Source: Actinernus sp. WN-2022
Taxonomy: Eukaryota > Cnidaria > Anthozoa > Actiniaria > Actinernidae
Direction: 5' to 3'
Assembly (NCBI GenBank): GCA_030867875.1
Contig: JAOWCC010001368.1
Coordinates: forward strand, 2,728,965-2,792,964
DNA: 64,000 bases
In this document: piece after piece, positions 43,701 to 58,300 of the stretch
How positions within the stretch are numbered: the stretch's first letter is position 1
How the letters are laid out: each line of letters starts with the position of its first letter
The notes under the pieces: generated by a model
Database searches by the model: none
Told to the model about the DNA's origin: nothing
Seen by the model: only the letters and a program-made list of their open reading frames with translations
Program-made: the position numbers and the translations under genes

Positions 43701-46341
43701 TTATACTCACTATAGTTTATAGCTACTAAACTGAATCATAGGTATGAATCGTTTAGATATGAATGAGTATGGATTATACTGTCTCACTATAGTTAGCTAC
43801 TGAACTGATCGAATCATGTATCGTTTTAGATGTGAATGAATGTAATAACGATCCGTGTGCCAATGGTGCGACTTGCACGAACAATGTTGGCAGCTATACA
43901 TGCACGTGTACCGCAGGTTGGACTGCATTAAACTGTGATAAAGGTTTGTATTTAAACCCTAATCATACACGACATTACCACGCATCACTAACTAAAGCGA
44001 TGATCATTAAAGAGAACCTTCACTATAGAACAATGTTTGCTCTCAATACATAGTACACGACATTACCATGCATTACTTAAACTACAGCGATGACCATTAA
44101 AGAGAACCTTCACTATAGAACAATGTTTGCTCTCAATACATAGTACACGACATTACCATGCATTACTTAAACTACAGCGATGACCATTAAAGAGAACCTT
44201 CACTATAGAACAATGTTTGCTCTCAATACATATACGACATTACCAGGCATTACTTACTATACAGCGATAACCATTAAAGAGAACCTTCACTATAGAACAA
44301 TGTTTGCTCTCAATACATATACGACATTACCATGCATTACTAACTACAGCGATGACCATTAAAGAGAACCTTCACTATAGAACAATGTTTGCTCTCAATA
44401 CATACACGACATTACCATGCATTACTAACTACAGCAATGATCATTAAAGAGAACCTTCACTGTAGAACAATGTTTGATCTCAATACATACACGACATTAC
44501 CATGCATTACTAACTACAGCGATGACCATTAAAGAGAACCTTCACTGTAGAACAATATTTGCTCTCAATACATACACGACATTACCATGCATTACTAACT
44601 ACAGCGATGACCATTAAAGAGAACCTTCACTGTAGAACAATGTTTGCTCTCAATACATACACGACATTACCATGCATTACTACCTACAGCGATGACCATT
44701 AACGAGAACCTTCACTGTAGAACAATGTTTGCTCTCAATACATACACGACATTACCATGCATTACTAACTACAGCGATGACCATTAAAGAGAACCTTCAC
44801 TGTAGAACAATGTTTGCTCTCAATACATACACGACATTACCATGCATTACTAACTACAGCGATGACCATTAACGAGAACCTTCACTGTAGAACAATGTTT
44901 GCTCTCAATACATACACGACATTACCATGCATTACTAACTACAGCGATGACCATTAAAGAGAACCTTCACTGTAGAACAATATTTGCTCTCAATACATAC
45001 ACGACATTACCATGCATTACTAACTACAGCGATGACCATTAAAGAGAACCTTCACTGTAGAACAATGTTTGCTCTTAATACATACACGACATTACCATGC
45101 ATTACTAACTACAGCGATGACCATTAACGAGAACCTTCACTGTAGAACAATGTTTGCTCTCAATACATACACGACATTACCATGCATTACTAACTACAGC
45201 GATGACCATTAAAGAGAACCTTCACTGTAGAACAATATTTGCTCTCAATACATACACGACATTACCATGCATTACTAACTACAGCGATGACCATTAAAGA
45301 GAACCTTCACTGTAGAACAATGTTTGCTCTCAAATACTTCTTATGGATGCTTAAATATACCGCTATGTTTGTCTCCTGTAAATTGTACACTAGGTGTCAC
45401 TTATGGACCGAAGTTCCTGTCCATAAAACTCGTTTGAATTTCCCGCCGCTGCCATCCACTCTGATTGGTCAATAGCCGTGTTATTAGAGGATACACATGG
45501 CTGTTGTCGTGAGCGCTCACGTTCTATGTAAGAATGTGTTGCATTTGGAGTATGTTGGTTCTACCTTCGGTTCCAAAGCTGCAATACTTATGCCTGATAC
45601 TTTACACCGGTTTAGAGTGGCAATAATTTTGGGCACGGCACTGCTAACTTGGGCACGGCACTCCTAACGTGGGCACGGCACTGCTAACGTGGGCACGGCA
45701 CTGCTAACGTGGCCACGGCACTGCTAACGTGGGCACGGCACTCCTAACAGGCGGACATGCAGAGACTAGATTTTCACACACGAGACCACCTTTTTAGAAC
45801 CCCTAGCATTTACACGACAAAAATAGGATGTCGTGCAGATAATTATTACCACGTATATATTGAAGTGAAACAGGATTCACTGCACATCATTTATTGTAAT
45901 GTTTGTACTTTATCTCGTGCAGATATCAACGAGTGTGTGAAGGACCCTTGTATTAATGGTGGTACATGTGCTAACACAGATGGCAGCTATATTTGTACTT
46001 GTCAGGACGGATGGACGGGACAGAACTGCCACCAAGGTAAATCAGTCAATACATATCACTTATTAATCGAGTGCGAGGTCCGTACCCTAAGTTATAGACC
46101 GAGTTTTTCTCCCGAAGCGTTTGTGCCATATAAAAAAAAAAAGAAAAGAGGAACACAACTTCCTCTACGGACCAAGCAAACGGGGTTGATAAGATGTTTT
46201 GTTATATGGTTGATCTCATGAATTATGCATGAGTCTAGGAAGTGTAAATAAATATATTCCTCGTATACTACTTTGTAGACTTTCTCTCAACCCTCCGCCC
46301 GCTTTTTTGCGATTTGGGTTGGCGGACTTTTCAACCTTGTT

Positions 46342-46374
<33 letters not shown>

Positions 46375-49300
46375 TCTTTATTCACCTAATAAAATATATA
46401 TGAGATGTTACAATATTTAAGAATAAAATCTCAAAAATTTAACGCACGTAGCTCACAATTAAGGACATACTAATTTATACTTAAAAATCAGCCTATTTTT
46501 GAAACGCTCGGTGTTTACTTTCGGCATGAAACAACTTTTTGACCTAAGACGAATAGACGAATCCTTAAACCTAGGTAGAAGTGTAAAAAGTGGGTGTTTT
46601 TCGCCAAAATTACCGACGGATATTTGGTCGGTGAGTAAATTATAAGAGTAGCCAATCAAAGCAGCTTTAGTGCACACCTGTCAATCATTAATTAAGCAAA
46701 GACTACCAAAGTACGTCTTAATAGGAGATATTGTAGTTGAGTCTACGAATAGCAGTTTCAGCGGTATTGACCCGAACGCCTCACTTCAATGTAATGAAGC
46801 GCCATTGAAACCATCATTCTTACACGACACCAACACCCTCCTAAACAAGCACGACTAATTTAGATACACAGTTTGAATAGCGCTTCATTACATTGAAGTG
46901 AGGCGTTTGGGTCAATACCGCTGAAACTGCTATTCGTAGACTCAACTACAATATCTCCTATTTGTCTAGCCGCCCTATCTGGTGACGCCTCCAAGAAACA
47001 TGATACAACGTCTCGACGGTTCGTTTGGTGCGAAATACAAATTGAACCCGGAAAGGGAAATAGGTCGACCACTAGCGACTTCGTTGCTCGCCTGTCCCCA
47101 AGATAAAAAGACTCGCTTTGCTCGCCTGAAAAGAAAATTGTTGGCTACTTGTGGCAAGTCTAACTACTAAAGCCATTTTGACATTATACAATAAAAAAAA
47201 AATGAACAACTTCATGACGTGTCTAGTCTTCTAGCTGACCCTAATGAGGGACACGGATCGCTCGGTCGAATTGGAATTTGGGTTGTTTTTTGAGAAGGGA
47301 GGAAAACCGGAGAACGCGGAGAAAAACGCTCAGAGCAAGGGCGAGATACCAACAAACTGAACTCACATATGGCGCCCTGTTGCGGGAATCAAACTCGGAT
47401 CACAGAGGTGAGAGGCCAAGTACTGCCAAAGGGAGTTCTGTTATCGAGGTAGCCTGCGTCGCATCCGAACTGAACCCTGCGACGCAGGCTATTATCGAGG
47501 ATGCTTTGTTCACTATGTAGCAAGCTGCATTCATTGCACGCATACCTTTATCTCGTGATTAATGATTTTGTTTATTCTACAAATTTACAATTTCAGATGT
47601 CAACGAGTGTGCTAAGTCACCGTGCAAAAATGCTGGAACATGTACGAACAGTATTGGTAGTTACTCGTGTAAATGTGTATCGGGCTGGAAGGCGAAAAAC
47701 TGCGATCAAGGTAACTATTACTGAAATATGAGTACTTCTATGATAAACAGTACTGGTAGTTATACTCGTGTATCCGGCTGGAAGGCGCCGAACAACTGCG
47801 ATCAAGGCAACTATTAAATATAAGTACTTGTGTGATAAAACGTATGTGTTGCCATGTTATTGTGAAAAAGAACCCGAATTTTCTCCCTGTTTGATTATTC
47901 GGAATAGTCTATAACCCGGAATTAGACATATTTTTTCGGAATCGAAAGTAGGTTCAAACCCGGCCCTGTACAATGTACCCCCGCGGGCTCTTTCCCTGTC
48001 TGATGATTATTCTCTTTACTTAGTTCCTTTTGACAGTTCAAGGCTTCTTTGAAAAGAGAAGCTTATTAAAGAAATCAGGTTTCCCACAGTGGAAAAAAAT
48101 TAATCCACGTAGTTACTCGAAACAGACAACACACGATCCGCTATGAGATGAGCACGAGTGGAGTTAAAGATGTGCATTGTGTGACGCACACTGTGACACG
48201 CAGTGTGTGACTCACGTTGTGTAACGTGCATTGTTTGACGCGCATTGTGTAACGTGCATCAGTGTGTCCGCTTTGTGCTAAAATACTTCTCATACCCTTG
48301 CGCTCTGTTATGTTATTTAAGAAATAAAAGATGGTTGTCCATGTTCTATTTAAAGTGCCTATCACCCTTTTGCAATTTTGATAGCTTATGAACCTCCGAA
48401 AAGTTTTGAGTTCTTCTGTGAAGAAAGTTTTGGTTTAAAGTGAATACTTTATGTTCTACGCTTGTTTGAAATCGTGTAAATGTGACCTTTCCTGACCCAT
48501 GACCGCGTAAGTAAAAGCCTGGGTCGAAACCTGGATAGACGTCATTTCCTTAATGCATTATTCTCCATGCCGCCTTTCTATCACAACAACATCGATGAAT
48601 AGAAAATATACGTTTTGAATGGATAATTTCATAATTTTAGTTCGCAATTGTTATAAAATAGATTCCATTCTGCCGTGCGTGTGTCTTCTTATAGATGCAC
48701 AGATGACGTCAAGGTGAAGAGAACAAAGAAGTGCGCCACGAGATGTAGTCGAGTAACTGATGTTCTCTTCACGTTGTGACGTAATCTGTGCATCTATAAG
48801 AGAAAGGCGCACGGCAGAATGGAATCTATTTTATAACAATTGCAAACTAAAATTATGAAAGTATCCATTCAAAACGAGTTGAGAAATTGGTTGCGCACGC
48901 CGTCATGTCGCCATCCATGTGTGTGTCCTCTAATAACGCGCGGCTATTGACCTATCAGAACGTGCGTTTCGGACTGATTATTATATAAAACAAAACGATA
49001 CACGCTCGAGGTTTTGAAAAACTGCGGATTTAGCAGCTTTTCAAGACCTCGGTATTATTTTGTTATAGGACATAGGAGAACCATGTTCTATTTGTCTTAT
49101 AATATAAAACTCGATCTACGCGGAAAGAAATGCTCGAGCGTGCATTATACGAAAATCAAGCACGCTGACCAGCCAATGAAATCACGCGTTCTTAGTATGC
49201 TCCCGTAATTTGTATTATATAAGAAAATCAAGCACGCTGAACAGCCAATGAAATCACGCGTTCTTAGTATGCTCCCGTAATTTGTATTATAAATAGATGT

Positions 49301-52300
49301 CGGACTTCAAAGCAACAACCGAGAAAGCTCCTATCAGGAGCGTTTATCACTTCTATGTTGCAAAATAAATCTCGTTTTCTTTCAGATGTTAACGAATGCG
49401 TTAATAATCCTTGCTTGAACGCCGGGACATGCAGTAACACTGTTGGTAGTTACACATGTGCCTGTCCGGTAGGACGAACAGGAGCAATATGTGAGAAAGG
49501 TAACATGATATCAAGATACAAATACAAATGTGTGTATTAGGGTCACTCGTGCCAGCCCAATATTTTTCCACGTAGGACTGCTACCTATTGGACAGTTCGC
49601 ACGACCTGTTCACGCTATTGTTTTTATTGATTGTAGAATTATTTCTTCGGTATAATAAGACACTTATAGGATTCATTTTCGTCCAATATGGCAATATGTG
49701 TTGTCATACGGGGCTCAGAATGAATCCAATAGGTGCACATTATCGGTATACGGCCGAGTATTAGCTATTAGTATATACCACACCAGTGAATATCACTTTT
49801 CGCGCGCTCTGATTGGCTACTCAAACAGTGAATATGATTTCATATTCACCTCCGAGCAAAGCAGCGATCATCTCGCGCGAGTTTTTGTCCATTTGACAGA
49901 AAATAAGATAACTATTTAGTGCTGGCTATTCACCTGGAGTGTGGTATATACTAAAACAATTATTCACCTCAGTGTTGGTGAATAGTGGTGGATATTTACT
50001 TCGCCGAAGCGGCTCGGTAAATATCCACCACTATTCACCTCCACTTCGGTGAATAATTGTTAATTATAGCGAGGCAATATCGAATGATTTTTATCCGTTA
50101 AATTTGATGACTTTTGATGGTCTAATTATCATACATGTACGTGAGAGTGCGTTGACATTCAGAATAGTCCAGTTTCACATGCAAGAATTACCGCTGGATG
50201 TGATGACTGCAGACGCATGTACTCAACGTTAGTCTCATTCTGATGTTAAATCTTCACAAATACCAGTGGCAAGATGGGTATATTTAACATCAGAATAAGA
50301 CTAACGTTGAGTAAATGCGCTGTAGCCATCGAACCAGCGGTAATTCTTGAATACATAACTGGACTATTGGCCAAACATGTATTATTGCAATATGGCATTT
50401 TAGTACAAATGTTTTTATTTTAGATGTTAACGAATGTAAGAAGAAACCTTGTATCAATGGTGGCACATGTACGAACACAGATGGGAGTTATACATGTTCT
50501 TGTACTGCTGGCTGGATAGCACATGACTGCGATCAAGGTAAATAAAATTGTCTCTTGTTTTATGAGCTCACTAGCTGGGACCCGCGGAACTCACATGAAA
50601 TCAACACATATGACATAGTAACATTGTCTAGCCGGCTGACCGACTCCTGACACAATGATTGTGTACTGGAGGTTTTTAGCGTGTAGATGTTTTCAAAGTT
50701 GTATTGTGATTAAAAAAAGGCAATAATATCTTACGGATCTAAGTTCTCACACCGATGAACACAATTATACCTATTGTCGAAAAAGTGCCAAAACTGACGT
50801 TCACAGTCAGCTCGAGTCATGAATTCGTGTGACGAAAACAAATATGGTCGCCGAAAGAGCATTGATCGAAGCAGGAAAAAGGAATAAAAACAATAATCAA
50901 AAGCCAAGTTATTTGAATGTCTGGTTGTAGTGAGTATATGGTCTGAATAGCCAACGATAGTTGGGTGAGGAAACCGTTGGTTTTTATATCTAAGAACACA
51001 GGAAACTACAGAGAACAGACATGGATAAAATATCTTGCCCTAGACACACCATAGAGTTGTAAGATAAGAAAATGAACAGCCTTTTCCACGGACAACATTT
51101 CTAACTGTGTTTGAATACCTGGTCTTACCTCGTTCGGTCGTTTGACTTCGGCCGCTTCGCCTGGCGATAGGTTTTCCCTAAAACATTCCCGTAAACTCCA
51201 TGGCTTGCTCGCCTACTGGTTTTCCCTAAAACAGATTCCCGTCAACTCAATGGCTTGCTCGCCCAACTACATGTAGAACTTGAGAAAACTCATTTCTTTT
51301 ATAATGTCTGGTTGCAGTGACTTTATAGTCTGAAGAGCATACGATAGTTGGACGAGGGACAATATTTCTAACTGTGTTTGAATACCTGGTCTTACCTCGT
51401 TCCCGTAAACTCGATGGCTTGCTTCGCCTATAGATAGATTCCCGTAAACTCGATGGTTTTTCCTAAAACAGATTCCCGTAAAATCGATGGCTTGCTTGCC
51501 AAACTAAGTGTAGAACTTGAGAAAACTCATTTCTTTTTAACAATTTCCTCGCGCGTCCTCCATATTAGGATATTGATCGAGGGAGCCTGGGAAAGTGCGT
51601 TACACACACACACACTTAGCGTATTATTAAATAAGATTATCTGAAGCGTCCATCTCCCATACTACCTCTGCCATACAGCGTTTTTTTACAGACTGGGTTA
51701 TTTTTAGAATGTGTTTCCACTACGGTTCCGCTAGCCACTCACAAGGGATTGCGTAACTTCATTTAAATGATGTAGCCGCCATGCTACATCAAGAGAAGCT
51801 AAACGAGGCTTCTTTTGTTAACATGCTGAGATGAAAGCGAACAATTAGAAATGAAATCTAAAGATTACGCAGTCTGCCAAAACGTTGCATCACGAATATA
51901 TGACAGATGGGCGCTCCGGGTAATGCCTCCTGCTTGTTGTAATCTTAATATAAGACACGTATACGGTAGCCAATGAATAGAGGGTGGTAATATTTTGTAT
52001 TTATTTTTTTCAGACCGAAATGAGTGTCTAAATAAACCATGCGCAAACGGTGGAAGTTGTACGAACTCTCCTGGAAGTTATTCATGTGCTTGTGTGACTG
52101 GCTGGACGGGACAACACTGTGACAAAGGTAGAACAGTTACCCATGCTTTGTTAGACTGGGAGGGTAGCATTCAATGAATTATAAGAGATTTTTAGATTTA
52201 TGAGAGTGTTTTACGTTGTGAAACAATATTACCACCTCACTCAGGTTAGCTCAGTTGGTAGATCACGGTCTAGATTGCAGGAGGTCGGAGGCCGCTTCCT

Positions 52301-55300
52301 TGGGCAGGGACGTATAAACTGTTAACCCACTTCCAATCATGTTGTGTTATTTTTGTTAAAGAGTAGGGGATTGTCTCCCGACACAACAGCCTGGTATTCT
52401 GAGGTATAAACAATTACTCATGATTGTAAACTGCACGGCAGCACATTGCGCCACAAAGTGCCCTTGTGAAGCGCAGTTGAATATTTTTATGTAGAATTGG
52501 CGCTATTAATATAAATGAATACCATTAATGTTATACTGTCCTGTTATATATATAAATATATCTTTTAATTCTTCAGATGTGGACGAGTGTATTTCCAAAC
52601 CTTGTGCTAACGGTGGAACATGCTCTAACAGTATTGGTAGTTACTCGTGTCTTTGTACAGTTAGTTGGAAAGGAAGCACTTGTAAGCAAGGTACATCCAT
52701 ATCTCCTATATAGGTATCACGGCGTTTTCGCAAGTTGGGCTATTTTTAGATTTTAGTAATTTTTCTCGCCAATTGGTGGGTTGCACAAGTGGCGGAACAA
52801 AAGATGTGTCATTAGCTACTTTTGTTATTCCAACCAACTGCGGCTACGCTTTTGTAATCATTTTATAATTCCCCAAAATAGCGGGAAACCGTTTTAAAAA
52901 TAACCGTTAAATAGACATAGGTGCACGATCCTGGTTATGGACTCCTGAGGCTCGCCTAGGAAAAAATACTGTTCTTGTTATCCATAATGGCAAACTGACA
53001 TTACTTCTTCGTCGACCTTTTTCTAAGATGTTGACGAATGCCAGAATAACCCGTGTTTACATGGAGGGAAGTGTTCTAACACGATAGGGGACTTCAACTG
53101 CGCATGCGCCACAGGATGGAAGGGAAAGAAGTGCGGTGAAGGTACGGCTTGTACACAATAACTTGTCACTCAACAGCTAGTGTCTTGAATATCATTAGCA
53201 TTTCAACAACAACAACACATTCTCTATTTACAATCACTTTACAACAAATAGTATAACGGCAATTAGGGTTTAAAATAAAAAGGGTGTTAGGATGCCTGAA
53301 ATAGTTTAAGAAAAACTAATCGAGTCAGGCACCCTAGGGAAAAAGAAAATTATTAGAATATTTGATTTGGGTCAAAAAAGTAACAAACAGACAAGTAAAA
53401 TGTTAATTTAGCAAAGAACAGTCAGTGATAAGCACTGCAAATATATATAAATAATTGAGTGAAGTAGGTAATTATAAGTAAGAGATAAGATACTACTGAG
53501 AATCTAAGTAGAGGTAAGCTAATATTTACTCAATAGGTAACATAAGTAATACGAAGTAAATAATGATAACATAGATGACTGATCAAAGTGAGGAAAACTA
53601 ATAGTTATCTAGAAGTTTACATTTCAGATTCGATTCAAAGGCTTTTTTGAGTTCTGCTTTTAGAATGATCAGGGATAGAATTCCAAATATTAGGACCACA
53701 ATAATGTATATTAAATTTGTTATAGTTAGTACGAATTTGTGGAGCATAAAACGAGCCAGGCCAATATTTGGAATTTTTGTGATGTAATCAACTGAAAACA
53801 GCAATCTTGAGTCAAATTGCGAAACATAAAGTTTTGTTGTCACGAGAAACTGTTGATAGTAGCGCTAGATAGCCGCGTGCAACACGGTGCAATTTGTTGT
53901 GTACAACGTTGTAGAAGTAGAACTTTATCCTCCTTTTGCAACATTACTAACGATATTGGGTGGCTTGAGCGCAATGTGTGTGGTCACCCATACTGTCAGA
54001 TAATATGTAATGCGTTGTGTAATAGTAACAAACCCATCAAAGCAATTTAAAAGGGAACCTCCACTGTAAAACAATGTTCCTTATGGATATCTAAATATAT
54101 AGCTATGTTTGTCTCCTGTACACGAGACTTAAGTTGTGGACCTATTTGCTCATTTGAATTCCCCGCCCGACGTTGTCTTGGATTTTACGACGTCACACTG
54201 AGCTAAAAATAGAAAGCTTAAGCACCAGACGTCGGAAGTAAAATTTCTCTCTTTTCGCGCATTTTGACGGCATCGCGTCGTAAAGTCAAGTCACAAACGT
54301 CAAAACCAGGGTCTTGCCGTCCGTGTTGATCGTCCAGAAACGTACACGAGGTGAACAACATTTTAACGCCGTTATTTATCCAGTCTTCTCTCGGTCCAGT
54401 GACGTCCCTGTTGTCAAAAACGTCTGTTGTTTAAGCTTGTCTTCTGGCATTGGGGTAACCGTGTGACGTCATAAAATCCAAGATGGCGACGCGCGGGAAA
54501 TTCAAATGAGTTTTATGGACAGCAAAATCGGTTCGTAAGTGACATCTAGTATACGATTTAAAGAAGACAAACACAGCAATAGGCAGGCGTAAGAAGTGTT
54601 TGAGAGCAAACACTGCTTTTTTCAGTAGATGTTCCCTTGAAAATCCACCTTTAATATCTCCACAGATATAGACGAATGTCAAAAAAGTCCATGTCAACAC
54701 GGTGGCACGTGCACTAATCTGCCAGGTGACTACAGCTGTAAGTGTCCTGCCCAATGGCAAGCCAAGAACTGCGACCAAGGTAACACCCATACATAGAGCA
54801 GGTTTCATATGAGTGCCACGGTTACTGTACCGCATACTGTGACTTTGAAATTGATTCCCTATTGTTTCCCCCTGCTGATCCAATCAAAGTACAGAGTTAC
54901 TGTACGGCATAGCCTACTAGCGGCTCTTTTGGGTGTCTTTTAATAATTTATTTTCGGATTGGGCTACCTGTGGCATGTCGTTAAAATGGGGCGAGGAGAA
55001 ATGGGAAGGAGGGGGGAGGGGAGGGAAAGGGGAGCAAAGGAAATTTTGATCACGTACCACAGGTAGCCCAATTCAAGAACAAATTAGCAATAGAACGCCC
55101 ATAGGAGCCGCTAGTTGGCTAGGTACGGCAAAGGTAGAGCGGATTGTGGTTACCGTACGGCATGCCGTGACTTTGAGATGGTTTCCCTATACTGTTTTTT
55201 GTCCTGCTGATCCAATCAAATTACAGAATTACGGTACAGCACGGTTATAGTACGGTTACGGTAAGGCTACGGACATACCGTAGTTTGTCCCACTCATCTG

Positions 55301-58300
55301 CTCCCCTAATTATGTTAGTCACTGAGTCAAGGGGTACGTTACAGAAAGATTATGTTCGCCGTCACAATGACTGGCCGCTCGGGTATGTGCGTAGGAGAGG
55401 AGTTACCGAGGTGGTGAATGGTGAACGTATGCCAACGGACTCAAGCGTGCCTTTGACACAATTAAATATATATTAGCCATTTCGTAAGCTACAAAATGAC
55501 TGGGACGGAGTGAGCAAATTTAAACGAATTCAAAACTAATTTTAATTTAATTTAAAAGAATGAAGCCCACGACATGGTAATTAATATGTTTACTGAGTTT
55601 GAAGATATTTGAGTAAATAAGATCTGAATAGGAACACCATACTGAACTCTCTTATTTTTGTGATTTTTAAATGCTTGGCGCCATTCAGTTCTTATTTACT
55701 CAAACACCTTCAAACTCGTTAAACATACTAATATCGAGGTGTTCTTTCTTGTGGTGCGGTTCATTTCAAATTAAAATTAAATTGGTTATGAATTTGATTA
55801 AATTCGCTTAAATTTACACACTAGGAACCACTCCTTTTACAGTTGACGAAAGGGTTAATAATATTTAACAATTATTGGAGAATAGTGGTGGATATTTACC
55901 GAATAAAAAAAAAACTCTCTACCGTTGAATCAGCCTTTCCTTTCTTGGATATTTACCGAGCCGCTCCGACACTGAGGTGAATAATTGTTTTAGTATATAT
56001 CACACAGGTGAACTATAGCCAGCACCAATTAGTTATTTTATTTTCTGTCAATTGGACAAAAACTCGCGCGAGGTGATCTCTACTTCACTCCGAGGTGAAC
56101 AGCAAAGGTATCCATGTTTGAGTAGCTAATCAGAGCGCTCAAAAAGCACTATTCACTGGGGTGGTATATACTAAATATGTGTATTTCCTTTTTCAAAGAC
56201 GTGGATGAGTGTCTCAAGAATCCTTGTCAGAACGGCGGATCGTGTACCAACGTATTAGGAGCTTACACGTGTACATGTGTGGCCGGGTGGACTGGCACTA
56301 ACTGTGCACAAGGTAATGAATCTACGCTGAATAAAGAACTGAATAATGTGACGCGCGGGGACTAAGTACGACAGCTGAATAATATGACGCGCTGGGACTA
56401 AGGACGACAGAGCTGAATAACGTGACGCGCGGGGACTAAGTACGACAGAGCTGAATAACGTGACGCGCGGGGACTAAGTACGACAGAGCTGAATAACGTG
56501 ACGCGCGGGGACTAAGTACGACAGAGCTGAATAACGTGACGCGCGGGGACTAAGTACGACAGAGCCGAATAATGTGACGCGCGGGGACTAAGTACGACTG
56601 CAGCGTATACCAAAATGGCGGAAATGTTACCTTCATGTTTTGCGAAGAATAAGAGTTTTATGGTAAGCATAATATTGAAGTACACAGCCCATTTGCTTCC
56701 GAAACTAAGAATAAACATGTTTTTAGCAGTGTAGTTTAAGTTTTGAACACTGGGGTAAATTTATTACGAACACAGGACATTGACCGGCACAAGATGATGA
56801 TTACGGCGAAATTCCCGCCGATGTAAACGTCAACTCGCGCATGCGCCGTAATTATTCAACTTTGTCGCTGTTCTATTCTTGTTGCCACCGTTTTTTCCGC
56901 TGAAATCTTTGTGGCGCTATTTCTGTATTTTATCCACCGACTTACGGTCAGTTAAATTCTATAATCGTTTTTATGTTTTTTCTCTCAGATGTGAATGAGT
57001 GCGTCAAAACTCCATGTTTCAACCTTGGCACGTGTACGAATACCGTTGGCAGTTACACCTGTACTTGTCGACCAGGGTGGAAGGGTTACAATTGTGACAA
57101 AGGCACGTTGTAGAATTAACTCAAGACTTACCTATCACATTATAGTGGATGATTAGTTCCTTGAAAAAGTAGCGTTGATCTGCATTGGTGGGGAAGATAA
57201 ACACTGGTACAATAACTGCAAGTCTATTAAGGTTTGCTAGCCGCCGTGAGGAGCGAGTAGCCGCTGACGTTTCGAGCGTTAGCCCTTCGTCAGAACAAAA
57301 AAGGGATACCTCTGACGATGGGCTAGAACTGGAAACGTCAGCTACTACTAGTTTTTCACGGCGGTTAGCAAACCTTAATCGACTTTCAGTTGATTATACC
57401 AGTGTATACCGGTAACAGCGCGATTCGAGTACTACTTACTGCCGGAGTATCTCTTTCATTTTGTTCAGCGATTGAATGGTGGTTTTAGGGGAGCCTGTAT
57501 TCTTATTTTCTTTCCATATCAGCCCCCAATGGTACATAATTCTTTGCAACCAGGAGCCCATTAATGGGCTCCTGTTGCAACTTATCATTTTTGTTTTATA
57601 GTTTACGTTTGTACGTCACGAGCATTAACTTTCAACAATTTATTTAGATGTGGATGAATGTCAAAAGAACCCCTGCAAACACAAAGGCACGTGCACGAAC
57701 ACTCAGGGCAGCTACTCGTGCGCATGCGTAGTCGCGTGGAAAGGACACGATTGCGAAAAAGGTAGGCTTCATTTTGAACAGCCCTAACCCCATTTGTTTT
57801 ATTTCTTCACATAAATTCTTATAATATTTATAATAGTAATTGTGCGAAAAAGGTTTTGTTTTTGTGAAAAGCGGCCAGGCTCTTTTCACGACCGAGCCAC
57901 AGTACACTAATTAGAAGCATGGGCCTAGTACATCGTGCATTGTTGTGACGTAAGATCGACAACCATAACAATAGAACCTACAACAAGTGCTAGCGAACAA
58001 TGGCTTTTTACCTGATCTTACGTCACTCGACCAAGACCTCAAACTGCGCGGCCGTGAAACAAACTGCGCAGGACTTTAATCGCGATATAAAAATCAGGGA
58101 TCTCACCGATTTCACTTTTTTCTTTTTCTTTCGTCCTCAATTTTCATCTAGACTTTGAAAAGAAATAAAACTAACATGGGGTTATGAGCACTTTAATAAA
58201 CAAATCACTCGTCTCTGTAGGATCATGCAAACATTTAACCATCCTCTACTTTAACATACATATGGTAGAAAACGGAAGATCGTAAAGTGTATCCTGTGTT

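Noticed and set aside
45757..45922. Open frame continuous upstream of EGF-24
   Set aside because: The frame is open by chance into the intron; the acceptor at 45921-45922 keeps the phase used by every other EGF exon.
52244..52310. Possible tRNA gene (ggttagctcagttggtaga)
   Set aside because: The A-box is good but the B-box is worn and no cloverleaf closes; the body and tail match a SINE family in this window.
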